This document shows positions 1 through 7,265 of a DNA stretch of 21,045 nucleotides, piece after piece. Under the pieces are notes generated by a model that was not told the DNA's origin, did no database searches, and saw only the letters and a list, made by a program, of their open reading frames with translations. The stretch's first letter is position 1. The number at the start of each line of letters is the position of its first letter. Both the position numbers and the translations under genes were made by a program. The stretch is taken from assembly GCA_905235425.1 (NCBI GenBank), contig CAJOKY010000079.1, positions 1 through 21,045 on the forward strand. Reading direction: 5' to 3'. The DNA is from an uncultured Selenomonadaceae bacterium (lineage in GTDB: Bacteria > Bacillota > Negativicutes > Selenomonadales > Selenomonadaceae).

Positions 1-1272
1 AGCCGTACCCTCTTTAATCGTGTTGTTCATCTTCCAGTTGCCGGCAATAATCGGAGTGCGTCCAACGCCGTCAATAGCGTCAATACCGGGCAGAACTTTG
101 CCTTCAAGGTATTCAAGCGTTGCACCGCCGCCGGTTGAAATGTGGGAAATTTTTTCAGACAAGCCGGTCTTCTTCAACGCCGCTATGGAGTCGCCGCCGC
201 CTACGATTGATATAGCGCCTTTTTCCGTAGCCTCTGCAACCGCCTTAGCAACTGCAAGCGTACCTTTTGCAAAGTTGTCAAATTCAAATACGCCCATCGG
301 TCCATTCCAAATAATCGTCTTCGCACCGTCAAGCGCCTTTACGTATTCTTCGGAAGTCTTTTCGCCGCTGTCAAGACCCATCCAATCAGCAGGGCACTGA
401 TCAACAGGAACAGTTTTAAATTCAGCATCAGCCGCAAATTTATTAGCTACAACGAGGTCAACCGGCAGTATAACTTTAACGCCTTTAGCCTCTGCCTTTT
501 CAAGCAACTGTTTTGCAAGTTCAACTTTATCAGCTTCAAGCAGAGAAGTACCGACTTCGTAGCCTTTCGCCTTGTCGAAGGTGTGAGCCATGCCGCCGCC
601 GATAATAATTGTGTCAACTTTATCAATCATGTTGCTGATAACGCCGATTTTATCTGAAACTTTCGCGCCGCCGATAATGCCGACAAAGGGACGTTGCGGA
701 TTTTCAAGCGTCTTGCCGATATAGTTAATTTCTTTTTCCATAAGGAAACCGGACGCCGTTTCAAGGAAGTGGGTAATACCGACGTTTGACGCATGAGCGC
801 GGTGAGCCATACCGAAGGCGTCATTAACTGCGATATCTGCCAATGCCGCAAGCTTTTTAGCAAATGCAGGTTTATTCTTCTTCTCTTCTTTGTGATAGCG
901 GAGGTTTTCAAGAAGGAGAACTTCACCGGGTTGAAGAGCGGCGGCGGCTTTTTCAGCTGGTTCACCAATGCAATCTTCAGCCCATTTTACTTCGATTTTC
1001 TTTCCAACGATTTTTTCATACTGCTCGGCAAGTTTAGCCGCAATGGGTTTTGTGGAGAATTTCGGCTCGCGTGCTTCTGTAGGTCTGCCGAGATGGCAAC
1101 CGATAATGACAGCTGCGCCGTTTTCAAGCAAGTATTTGAGCGTCTCAAGAGTCGCGTCAATGCGTTTGGTATTGGTAATGTTAAGGTTTTCGTCCATAGG
1201 TACGTTGTAGTCAACGCGAAGGAATACTTTTTTACCTTTCAAATTGATATCGCGAATGTTTTTCTTATCCAC
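1..1272 (-). CDS. pgk: Phosphoglycerate kinase-triosephosphate isomerase fusion (partial, 3' end beyond window)
   Basis: The frame is open from a GTG at 1272 to the left edge (424 codons). The first ~397 residues are a complete phosphoglycerate kinase, which makes ATP and 3-phosphoglycerate from 1,3-bisphosphoglycerate: RVDYNVP near the N-terminus, HLGRP, the NDAFG segment, GGAKVSDK, NGPMGVFE and the C-terminal GGGDS and STGGGA nucleotide loops. Where PGK normally ends (KVLPGIDAI) the frame continues through a short DGVG linker into RTPIIAGNWKMNNT, the first strand of triosephosphate isomerase with its catalytic-site N and K. I found no stop between the parts. The bifunctional arrangement is known from Thermotoga maritima. 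GTG was chosen because an in-frame stop lies about ten codons upstream; the ribosome site (ACGGA) is weak and is the end of the RNA element at 1276-1450. gap lies upstream on the same strand. PGK identity is certain and the fusion nearly so; the rest of TPI is unseen. Confidence 0.93.
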   Translation of the reverse strand, partial: MDKKNIRDINLKGKKVFLRVDYNVPMDENLNITNTKRIDATLETLKYLLENGAAVIIGCHLGRPTEAREPKFSTKPIAAKLAEQYEKIVGKKIEVKWAEDCIGEPAEKAAAALQPGEVLLLENLRYHKEEKKNKPAFAKKLAALADIAVNDAFGMAHRAHASNVGITHFLETASGFLMEKEINYIGKTLENPQRPFVGIIGGAKVSDKIGVISNMIDKVDTIIIGGGMAHTFDKAKGYEVGTSLLEADKVELAKQLLEKAEAKGVKVILPVDLVVANKFAADAEFKTVPVDQCPADWMGLDSGEKTSEEYVKALDGAKTIIWNGPMGVFEFDNFAKGTLAVAKAVAEATEKGAISIVGGGDSIAALKKTGLSEKISHISTGGGATLEYLEGKVLPGIDAIDGVGRTPIIAGNWKMNNTIKEGTA

Positions 1273-1275
1273 TAA

Positions 1276-1450
1276 AATTCCGTTACTGAAAACTTACAAA
1301 AAGTTGTATAACTTTTATGTTTCATTCCTGATTCAACGAGTCCGCGTTCACTTAAGTTACTTGCGTTTGCTGTAACTCTCCACAGGCGTAAATTCCCCGC
1401 TAACGAACGGGTACATATTGCAAGTGTCTTTTTTGTGACTGCCTTGCAAT
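1276..1450 (-). ncRNA. Structured RNA element, copy A, in the pgk-tpi leader (TnpB right-end/omegaRNA-like)
   Basis: This element aligns along its length with 18757-18919. Read on the minus strand it has an 8-bp stem (ATTGCAAG/CTTGCAAT, 1443-1450 with 1417-1424), a CCCG...CGGG hairpin, a conserved GCCTGTGGAG (1378-1387), a conserved TGAATCAGGAAT (1324-1335) whose CAGG can pair with the earlier CCTG, a 7-bp hairpin AAAAGTT/AACTTTT (1310-1316 with 1299-1305) inside a GAAAC/GTTTTC stem, and a terminal CAGTAACGGA ending just before the pgk start codon. The hairpin pairs differ from copy B by compensating changes. One frame reads YACGE then ADSLNQE, like TnpB C-termini, which overlap the guide RNA in IS200/IS605 elements. 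That a structured RNA exists is well supported; its class is an inference. Confidence 0.68.
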
Positions 1451-1504
1451 CTCAGCAACGATTTTTCCTTTCTTAATATTCAGCAAAAGTCTTCTGTACA
1501 ACTC

Positions 1505-1664
1505 GTAAACCGTCATTGCTTGGTTCTCGCTCTTGTTTACGCTGGGACGCGGTGGCAGTTCCCGTTCTCGTCAACTAAATTGACCGCAGCGACATCTTAT
1601 GAACTACTAGGTGAAGCACCGACCTTATTACTCCATAAGGCTTTGATTTTTATCACCTTCTTAT
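1505..1664. other. Second structured intergenic segment between gap and pgk
   Basis: No convincing gene lies here. Several inverted repeats are packed together: CCTTAT/ATAAGG, GGTG/CACC, CGCTGCGGT with ACCG...CAGCG, and GTAAAC/GTTTAC. On the plus strand one frame contains YELLGEAPTLL beside GTGAAGCA followed by the CCTTAT/ATAAGG hairpin, the layout seen at the right end of TnpB-type elements, so this may be a second, oppositely facing remnant. A 39-codon ORF (ATGACGGTT, start near 1525, minus strand) lacks a Shine-Dalgarno sequence and is not called. Confidence 0.35.
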
Positions 1665-1730
1665 AATTTATTATAATTTTTATTCAGCTGTTGATACCTT
1701 CCAAACAGGATAAAAAAAATTACCGTCAGC

Positions 1731-1776
1731 AAACTAAAAGCGGTTCGGCCCAACATTTCAGAAGAGCCGGACCGCT
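1731..1776 (-). terminator. Intrinsic terminator after gap
   Basis: AGCGGT-T-CGGC (1739-1749) pairs with GCCG-G-ACCGCT (1767-1776). On the minus strand the hairpin is followed by TTTTAGTTT. It lies 56 bases past the gap stop, so most transcription probably ends here and pgk-tpi would use its own start. Confidence 0.7.
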
Positions 1777-1831
1777 AAAGTTTTCAAAATTTTTTAGCGT
1801 CAGAATGCAGTGTCCTGCAAGTCCAACTAAA

Positions 1832-2860
1832 TTACTTTAATTCTGCAAAGTACTTAATGGTGCGAACCATTTGGCTGGTGTAGCTGTTTTCATTGTCGTA
1901 CCAAGAAACAACTTGAACGAGTGTATTGCCATCGCCAATCGGGCTTACCATTGTCTGTGTTGCGTCAAAGAGCGAACCGAATTTCATGCCGATAATGTCG
2001 CTTGAAACGATTTGTTCATCGCAGTAGCCATAGGACTCGGTTACAGAATTTTTCATCTTTTCGTTGATTTGATCTACAGTGACTTCGCCTTTTACAACTG
2101 CGAAAAGCAATGTGGTGGAGCCGGTAGGAGTAGGTACACGCTGTGCCGCGCCGATAAGTTTGCCGTTCAATTCAGGAATAACAAGTCCGATAGCTTTTGC
2201 AGCGCCGGTGCTGTTCGGAACAATGTTGCATGCTGCTGCACGGCTACGACGGAGATCGCCTTTGCGTTGCGGTCCATCAAGCGGCATTTGGTCGCCGGTG
2301 TATGCGTGAATCGTCGCCATAATTCCGCTTTGAATGGGAGCGAGTTCATTAAGAGCTTTTGCCATCGGTGCCAAGCAGTTCGTCGTACAAGATGCCGCCG
2401 AAATAACTTTTACGTCCGGTGTCAAATCTTTGTGGTTGACATTGTAAACGATTGTCGGGAGGTCTTTACCTGCAGGAGCCGAAATAACGACTTTCTTTGC
2501 GCCTGCTTCCAAGTGCGCAGATGCTTTTTCTTTGCTGGTGTAGAAACCGGTGCACTCAAGTACAACGTCAACGTCATGTTTGCCCCACGGAATTTCTTTC
2601 GCGTCTTTGATAGCGTAAATAATGATCTCTTTGCCGTCTACAACGATGGAGTTTTCTTTAGCTTCGACAGTGTGTTTGCCTTCGCCGATTTTGCCGCAGA
2701 AACCGCCCTGTGCAGTGTCATACTTGAGAAGGTGTGCGAGCATCTTCGGGCTGGTGAGATCGTTAATTGCAACGACTTCGTAGCCTTCCGCGTCGAACAT
2801 TTGACGGAACGCAAGACGACCGATACGACCAAATCCATTGATAGCAACTTTAACAGCCAT
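1832..2860 (-). CDS. gap: Glyceraldehyde-3-phosphate dehydrogenase, type I
   Basis: This enzyme catalyses NAD-dependent oxidation and phosphorylation of glyceraldehyde-3-phosphate to 1,3-bisphosphoglycerate in the cytoplasm, giving the substrate of the next gene, pgk. The 342-aa product has the usual length. The Rossmann motif INGFGRIGR is at residues 7-15, the catalytic cysteine is in SAASCTTNCLAP, and the substrate loop RAAACNIVPNSTGAAKA and the C-terminal WYDNENSYTSQMVR are intact. The ATG at 2860 follows GGGAGGT at a good distance. A strong promoter lies about 65-90 bases upstream. The order gap then pgk-tpi is the common glycolytic order, but a terminator and about 560 bases separate them. 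Identity is secure. Confidence 0.98.
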   Translation of the reverse strand: MAVKVAINGFGRIGRLAFRQMFDAEGYEVVAINDLTSPKMLAHLLKYDTAQGGFCGKIGEGKHTVEAKENSIVVDGKEIIIYAIKDAKEIPWGKHDVDVVLECTGFYTSKEKASAHLEAGAKKVVISAPAGKDLPTIVYNVNHKDLTPDVKVISAASCTTNCLAPMAKALNELAPIQSGIMATIHAYTGDQMPLDGPQRKGDLRRSRAAACNIVPNSTGAAKAIGLVIPELNGKLIGAAQRVPTPTGSTTLLFAVVKGEVTVDQINEKMKNSVTESYGYCDEQIVSSDIIGMKFGSLFDATQTMVSPIGDGNTLVQVVSWYDNENSYTSQMVRTIKYFAELK

Positions 2861-2923
2861 TTAAAAATACCTCCCTAACTCTTATGGAAAAAATCTTGGA
2901 TTAGTAACCCTTAAGCTGTGGTA

Positions 2924-2952
2924 ATGTTACAACAATTCTCAAAAAGTGTCAA
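2924..2952 (-). promoter_or_regulatory. Sigma-70-type promoter of gap
   Basis: On the minus strand a perfect TTGACA (2947-2952) is followed after 17 bases by TAACAT (2924-2929). It sits upstream of the gap ribosome site and points toward gap. Confidence 0.75.
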
Positions 2953-3129
2953 CATAATTTTCCGAACATTTTCAATTTCATTGTAATTTCATAAATTAGA
3001 CACTGTAACGTTCTCCACGTCATTTTGACTAAAAAATTTTCTGCCGATTATAAAAAAATTTTTTGACGCGAACAAAATTTTTCAAAAAAAATTTACTTCC
3101 TCAATATTAACTTAGGCAATTTATCATCG

Positions 3130-3165
3130 GCAAAAACGCATTTAAATTATCACGAAAGTTTTTGC
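3130..3165. promoter_or_regulatory. Inverted repeat upstream of the mtlA promoter
   Basis: GCAAAAAC (3130-3137) and GTTTTTGC (3158-3165) form a perfect 8-bp inverted repeat with a 20-base centre, about 20 bases before the mtlA -35 box. It could be an activator or repressor site for the mannitol genes; no mannitol regulator gene is in the window. The rest of the 430-base gap between gap and mtlA is AT-rich with no gene. Confidence 0.4.
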
Positions 3166-3184
3166 TATTCACTAAAAAAAAAAC

Positions 3185-3213
3185 TTGATTGTATCGAGAT
3201 TTTTATTTACAAT
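3185..3213 (+). promoter_or_regulatory. Promoter of mtlA
   Basis: TTGATT (3185-3190) and TACAAT (3208-3213) are separated by 17 bases, about 90 bases before the mtlA start. The expected transcript begins near 3220. Confidence 0.6.
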
Positions 3214-3226
3214 TTATTTGAATGTT

Positions 3227-3260
3227 CGACGAAATTTCTGAATTAAATGTAATTTTGTCG
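3227..3260 (+). promoter_or_regulatory. Hairpin in the mtlA leader
   Basis: CGACGAAATT (3227-3236) pairs with AATTTTGTCG (3251-3260), giving 10 bp including one G-U pair. It falls just after the predicted transcription start and before the ribosome site at 3285-3291, so it could affect mRNA stability or act as an operator. There is no U-tract, so it is not an obvious terminator. Confidence 0.4.
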
Positions 3261-3300
3261 TCAAGAAATTATCTTTTTTTATAAGAGGAGGTTGGTTGTC

Positions 3301-5187
3301 ATGCAAGAGGCGATGCAAAAATTTGGTCGTTTCTTAAGCGCAATGGTCATGCCTAATATCGGCGCGTTCATTGCATGGGGCTTTATCACGGCTCTGTTTA
3401 TTCCGGCAGGCTGGTTGCCGAATGAAACATTGAGCGCTATGGTAGGTCCTATGTCGAAATGGCTACTGCCGCTGTTAATCGGCTTTACCGGCGGTGAGGT
3501 AGTCTATCAGCATCGAGGCGGCGTTGTCGGTGCGATTGCTACGGCGGGTATTATCGTTGCTACGGACATCCCCATGTTTATGGGCGCCATGATTATGGGT
3601 CCTTTGGGCGGTATCTGTATCAAAAAGTTTGACGAAGCCGCGCAGGACTCCATACCAGGCGGCTTTGAAATGCTCGTCAACAACTTTTCTGCAGGTATTA
3701 TCGGCGGTATTTTAGCGTGCTTGGCTGTTATCGGCGTAGGTCCGGTAGTAGAAAGCATTACCAGCGGCTTAGGCGGCGCTGTAGGTGCAATTGTCAGTGC
3801 AGGTCTTTTGCCTTTGGTATCAATTTTGGTTGAACCTGCAAAAATTTTATTCCTCAACAACGCGATAAATCACGGCGTATTCACCCCGCTCGGTATGCAA
3901 CAGGTTCAAGAAGTCGGAAAATCCATTTTCTTCATGATTGAATCGAATCCCGGTCCCGGTACCGGCGTATTGCTTGCCTACACGCTTTTCGGTGTCGGCA
4001 GTGCTAAGGGTTCAGCACCAGGTGCATTAATTATTCACTTTTTCGGCGGTATTCATGAAATTTATTTCCCGTACGTCTTGATGAAACCTACTCTTATCCT
4101 TGCGGTTATCGCAGGCGGTGTTACAGGCGTTTTCACATTGTCAATTCTCAACGGCGGCTTGGTAGCTCCTGCGGCGCCAGGTTCATTTATCGCAATTATG
4201 GCAATGACGGCTCCTGGTGCTTATGTGTCGAATATCGCGGCGGTATTGGCGGCGACGGCAGTAAGCTTTGCAGTTTCTTCAGTATTTATTAAAGCGTCTG
4301 CTAAGGCTGATGCTGAAAATGAAGACGGTCTCGCGGCGGCTCAAGCCAATATGAAAGCTATGAAGGCGGCGTCCAAAGGTCAAGCCGGTGAAAAGCAGGT
4401 TGAAGGCAAAGACATTAAATTTATCGTATATGCTTGCGATGCCGGTATGGGTTCAAGTGCACTCGGTGCGGCGGCTCTTCGTAAAAAGTTGCACAAAGAC
4501 GGCTACACCAATATTACTGTTAAAAACTTTGCTATCGGAAATATTCCGAAAGACGCGCAGATTGTCGTTTCGCATGAAAAACTTGCCGAACGTGCAAGCG
4601 CTGATTCTCCGCAAGCCGAACACATTTGGGTTAAAGACTTCACCAATAATAATGTCTACGATATTATCAGTGAAAGACTGCAAGGCGGCGGTGTTACGGC
4701 GTCTGAACCTGTTGCAGCGGAAGAATCATCCGGCGGCGGGTCTACGCTTAAAGAAGGCGTGTTGCTGAAAGAAAATGTCAAAGTCGGCTTGAAGAGTGTC
4801 ACGAAGGAAGAGGCTATTTTAGCGGCAGGTGAACTTCTCTTTAAGAGCGGCTATGTCGGCAAGCCGTACATTGAAGGTATGTTGGCGCGTGAACGTGACA
4901 TTTCAACGTACATTGGCAAAGGCATTGCAATTCCACACGGTGAAAACGCGGTTAAAGAACACGTTATCAAAACCGGTATCGTTGTAATGCAATATCCCGA
5001 CGGTGTTGAATTTAACGACGGCAACGTTGCTCACTTAATTGTAGGTATCGCGGGTAAAGGCGACGATCACCTTGTAATTATTCAAAACCTCGCCACAATC
5101 ACAATGGATTACAGCGACGAGGATTTGGAGAAAGCTTACAAGACGACCGATCCGCAAGTACTGTTCGATATGTTCACTAAAGGCTGA
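3301..5187 (+). CDS. mtlA: Mannitol-specific PTS enzyme IICBA
   Basis: This membrane transporter takes up mannitol and phosphorylates it to mannitol-1-phosphate using phosphate from HPr. All three domains are in one 628-aa chain, as in E. coli MtlA (637 aa). The IIC domain (about 1-340) begins FGRFLSAMVMPNIGAFIAWG and carries GGIHEIYFPYVLM, the substrate-binding signature. The IIB domain (about 370-465) has the phosphorylated cysteine in YACDAGMGSS. The IIA domain (about 485-628) has the active histidine in GIAIPHGENAV. The ATG at 3301 was chosen because GAGGAGG (3285-3291) sits nine bases before it; an in-frame TTG at 3292 is too close to that site. mtlD follows after about 220 bases, and the product of MtlA is its substrate. 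Many Firmicutes keep EIIA as a separate protein; here it is fused. Confidence 0.97.
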   Translation: MQEAMQKFGRFLSAMVMPNIGAFIAWGFITALFIPAGWLPNETLSAMVGPMSKWLLPLLIGFTGGEVVYQHRGGVVGAIATAGIIVATDIPMFMGAMIMGPLGGICIKKFDEAAQDSIPGGFEMLVNNFSAGIIGGILACLAVIGVGPVVESITSGLGGAVGAIVSAGLLPLVSILVEPAKILFLNNAINHGVFTPLGMQQVQEVGKSIFFMIESNPGPGTGVLLAYTLFGVGSAKGSAPGALIIHFFGGIHEIYFPYVLMKPTLILAVIAGGVTGVFTLSILNGGLVAPAAPGSFIAIMAMTAPGAYVSNIAAVLAATAVSFAVSSVFIKASAKADAENEDGLAAAQANMKAMKAASKGQAGEKQVEGKDIKFIVYACDAGMGSSALGAAALRKKLHKDGYTNITVKNFAIGNIPKDAQIVVSHEKLAERASADSPQAEHIWVKDFTNNNVYDIISERLQGGGVTASEPVAAEESSGGGSTLKEGVLLKENVKVGLKSVTKEEAILAAGELLFKSGYVGKPYIEGMLARERDISTYIGKGIAIPHGENAVKEHVIKTGIVVMQYPDGVEFNDGNVAHLIVGIAGKGDDHLVIIQNLATITMDYSDEDLEKAYKTTDPQVLFDMFTKG

Positions 5188-5336
5188 TTCGCGGCTTGAT
5201 GCGGCGGCTCGGCATTTAAATAGAGATACACGACAAGGGCGATTATTAAAATGGTGACGATTAAGGCAAAAATCTTAAAAATATTCCCCAGCTTGATAAT
5301 CGCCTTGTCTGTTTCATTTTTATTTTGATTATCCAC
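5136..5336 (-). CDS. Small single-span membrane protein, antisense to the mtlA 3' end
   Basis: I do not recognise this 66-aa protein. It has a polar N-terminus (DNQNKNETDK), one strong membrane segment (about residues 20-43, IFKIFALIVTILIIALVVYLYL) and a short tail. The GTG start at 5334-5336 has a good AAGGAG ribosome site eight bases upstream, the main reason to call it. Its last 52 bases run antisense to the coding end of mtlA, so the tail sequence is constrained by, or simply a by-product of, mtlA; a shorter ancestral protein extended by stop loss is possible. It separates mtlA from mtlD on the opposite strand. Function unknown; moderately sure that it is expressed. Confidence 0.55.
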   Translation of the reverse strand: MDNQNKNETDKAIIKLGNIFKIFALIVTILIIALVVYLYLNAEPPHQAANQPLVNISNSTCGSVVL

Positions 5337-5411
5337 AATATCAACTCCTTTTTGGATATTTTAGTTTAGAGTCATTGAATTGGCAAGATTAACAGATTGG
5401 AGGAAGGTTTA

Positions 5412-6548
5412 ATGAAGAAAGCTGTACATTTTGGCGCAGGAAATATCGGACGCGGCTTTATCGGTTTACTTTTGTCTAAGGCAGGCTATCACGTGACTTT
5501 TGTTGACGTTGCCGCGCCTTTGGTAGACGATATTAACACGCTCGGCAAGTACAACGTTCAAATTTTCGGCGAAGATGAAAAAATTCAAGTCGATAACGTC
5601 AGCGCGATTAACAGCAATGAAAATCTTGACGCACTGCTTGACGCGATTGTTGAAGCCGATATTGTTACGACGGCGATTGGTCCCAACATTTTAAAATTTA
5701 TCGCGCCGAATATTGCTAAGGGATTGACGAAACGTCTTGCTACTAATAAGACGCCGTTAAATATTATCGCCTGTGAAAATATGGTCGGCGGTTCAACCGT
5801 GCTGAAAAATTTTGTATATGAAAATCTTGCCGACGATATCAAGCCGGAAGTTGAAAAGTTAATCGGTTTTCCCGATGCCGCCGTTGACAGAATCGTACCC
5901 GCGCAGAAGAATGACGAAAAACTTTTGGTCAAGGTTGAGGCTTATGCCGAGTGGGATGTTGACAAAAAAGGCGTTGTCGGCGAACTGCCGGAAATTAAAG
6001 GTATGACGCTTGTCGACGATCTTAACGCGTACATTGAACGCAAGCTTTTCACCGTGAACACCGGTCACGCGTCCATTGCTTACCTTGCCTACAAGCGCGG
6101 CATTCAAGATATCTCAACCGCTATGAAGGACGAAGAAGTTGTAAAAGCGGCTCGCGGCGTATGGGCAGAGACTTCTGCACTTTTAATTGACAAGTACGGT
6201 TTTGATGCTGAAGTTCATAAAAAATACGTCGAGACTGCAGAAAAGCGTTTTTCAAATCCCTACCTTTCCGATGAAGTTACACGCGTTGCACGCGGACCGA
6301 AGAGAAAACTTTCTCCCAAAGACAGGTTGATTTCTCCTGCGACGCAACTTATTGAACGCGGTAAAGAGCCTGTCAATTTGGCGAAAGTTGCCGCCGCCGC
6401 ATTTGCATTTGACTTTGAAGGCGATCCCGAAGCTGTAGAAATTCAAAACTACATTAAAGAAAACGGCATTGACGCCGCGATTACCAACTACACGGGACTT
6501 GCCGCCGATTCAAAGCTTTTCAAGATGATTCGCGAAAATATTGGTTAG
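5412..6548 (+). CDS. mtlD: Mannitol-1-phosphate 5-dehydrogenase
   Basis: This enzyme oxidises mannitol-1-phosphate, the product of MtlA, to fructose-6-phosphate with NAD+. The 378-aa length matches the family (E. coli 382). The N-terminal Rossmann motif is HFGAGNIGRGFIG (residues 6-18). The C-terminal mannitol dehydrogenase domain includes the catalytic segment KLFTVNTGHASIAYLAYKRG, whose FxxNTGHA is typical of the family. The ATG at 5412 follows GGAGGAAGG (5399-5407); in-frame codons upstream from a TTG at 5397 overlap that ribosome site and are not used. The TAG stop is the first unit of a heptad repeat (6546-6580), and a strong terminator follows. Identity is secure. Confidence 0.97.
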   Translation: MKKAVHFGAGNIGRGFIGLLLSKAGYHVTFVDVAAPLVDDINTLGKYNVQIFGEDEKIQVDNVSAINSNENLDALLDAIVEADIVTTAIGPNILKFIAPNIAKGLTKRLATNKTPLNIIACENMVGGSTVLKNFVYENLADDIKPEVEKLIGFPDAAVDRIVPAQKNDEKLLVKVEAYAEWDVDKKGVVGELPEIKGMTLVDDLNAYIERKLFTVNTGHASIAYLAYKRGIQDISTAMKDEEVVKAARGVWAETSALLIDKYGFDAEVHKKYVETAEKRFSNPYLSDEVTRVARGPKRKLSPKDRLISPATQLIERGKEPVNLAKVAAAAFAFDFEGDPEAVEIQNYIKENGIDAAITNYTGLAADSKLFKMIRENIG

Positions 6549-6580
6549 CTATTAGCTATTAGCTGTTAGCCGGTAGTTTT
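6546..6580 (+). repeat. Heptanucleotide array starting at the mtlD stop codon
   Basis: Five 7-base units begin TAG at 6546, 6553, 6560, 6567 and 6574; the first TAG is the mtlD stop. Early units are TAGCTAT, TAGCTAT and TAGCTGT, and the later ones are degenerate. Because seven is not a multiple of three, the array puts stop codons in all three frames. Confidence 0.75.
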
Positions 6581-6598
6581 TGTACACGACGAAAAAAG

Positions 6599-6626
6599 AC
6601 CGCCTGCAAAGTACGGGCGGTTTTTT
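6599..6626 (+). terminator. Intrinsic terminator after mtlD
   Basis: ACCGCC (6599-6604) pairs with GGCGGT (6616-6621), followed by six T. It ends the mannitol transcript and stands back to back with the terminator of the opposing operon. Confidence 0.85.
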
Positions 6627-6629
6627 GTT

Positions 6630-6655
6630 GCAAAAAAATAGCCGCTGTCAACGGC
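6630..6655 (-). terminator. Terminator of the XRE-JAMM operon; left member of a direct repeat
   Basis: On the minus strand GCCG...CGGC (6641-6655) is followed by TATTTTTTT. The 26-base sequence 6630-6655 matches 9405-9430 at 24 positions in the same orientation, so near-identical terminators flank the operon between them. Confidence 0.75.
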
Positions 6656-6680
6656 AAAACTCATATTACTACGTGTCAAG

Positions 6681-7070
6681 TCAAATACAGTACTGATGAA
6701 AAGTGTTATCTGCAGGCAAATAAATCACCATTAAAACTTCCGACATGGAACCGTAAGATTTTATTTTTTGCGCATACTTTATGTCTAATCGAGATAAAAA
6801 TTTTTTATCTTCTGAATGAGAATGAATGAAACCGACAAATTTAATTCCTTGAGTATGCCAATCGTCAATGACTTTATTCAATGCCATTGTATCCGGAATG
6901 TAAATTTTTTTTGTAGAAATGCCGGTAGAATCATGATAAAAATAATTGACAAGGTTATTTGTCTCACAACCGAGTATGCCGCCCATTTCCGGAAGAGTCA
7001 GTGTAGCCGCAACTTCTTTCATTACAAAATCAGTAAGAGAGTATGTACTACTTGTAATTTCTGCAAACAT
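6681..7070 (-). CDS. JAMM/JAB (MPN) domain metallopeptidase
   Basis: The 129-aa protein is essentially one Prok-JAB domain. The upstream glutamate lies in LPEMGGILG, and the zinc motif reads FIHSHSEDKKFLSRLD, exactly H-x-H-x7-S-x2-D. The metal ligands and catalytic residues are therefore present. JAMM enzymes cleave isopeptide or peptide bonds, often after ubiquitin-like or sulfur-carrier proteins; none of those, and no E1 or E2 homologue, is encoded nearby, so the substrate is unknown. The ATG at 7070 overlaps the preceding gene by 23 bases with no clear ribosome site, which suggests translational coupling. It is the last gene of the operon and is followed by a terminator. Domain call sure; role unknown. 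Confidence 0.85.
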   Translation of the reverse strand: MFAEITSSTYSLTDFVMKEVAATLTLPEMGGILGCETNNLVNYFYHDSTGISTKKIYIPDTMALNKVIDDWHTQGIKFVGFIHSHSEDKKFLSRLDIKYAQKIKSYGSMSEVLMVIYLPADNTFHQYCI

Positions 7071-7245
7071 CGCCGGCTTTATGCCACTTGCCGTCTAAGG
7101 CACACAAAACTTTGTGTGAGAAGAAACCTTCCTCTTCATCCATATTATAGTCACAATACTCACAGCAATAAGTATCGTCACTATCGGAAAATTTACATTT
7201 CGGCAAAATTACCGGCTTTTCATTTTCTTTTTTCAAGCTATCCAT
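7048..7245 (-). CDS. Small cysteine-rich protein
   Basis: I do not recognise this 65-aa protein. It has six cysteines and two histidines (CKF, CCEYC, SHKVLC, WHKAGDVC), a pattern that could hold one zinc ion or form a small zinc-ribbon-like fold. It is acidic in the middle (NMDEEEG). ATG at 7245 was chosen over an in-frame GTG at 7254 because GGAG lies eight bases before the ATG. Its end overlaps the start of the JAMM gene, and it begins about 20 bases after the 372-aa gene ends. The tight packing suggests it works with those two. No signal peptide or membrane segment is seen. Confidence 0.65.
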   Translation of the reverse strand: MDSLKKENEKPVILPKCKFSDSDDTYCCEYCDYNMDEEEGFFSHKVLCALDGKWHKAGDVCRNYK

Positions 7246-7265
7246 TAAAATCACTCCAAAAATAT

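Noticed and set aside
1276..1450. A common metabolite riboswitch (TPP, FMN, SAM, lysine, c-di-GMP, c-di-AMP) or glmS ribozyme before pgk
   Set aside because: None of the core sequences I know for these classes is present, and the conserved blocks fit TnpB right ends better.
1405..1525. A 39-codon minus-strand ORF upstream of pgk
   Set aside because: There is no Shine-Dalgarno sequence, and the frame runs through bases explained by RNA stems.
2012..2878. A 288-codon plus-strand open frame opposite gap
   Set aside because: It lies wholly within gap on the other strand, encodes a low-plausibility Cys/Phe/Arg-rich protein, and is explained by the codon bias of gap.
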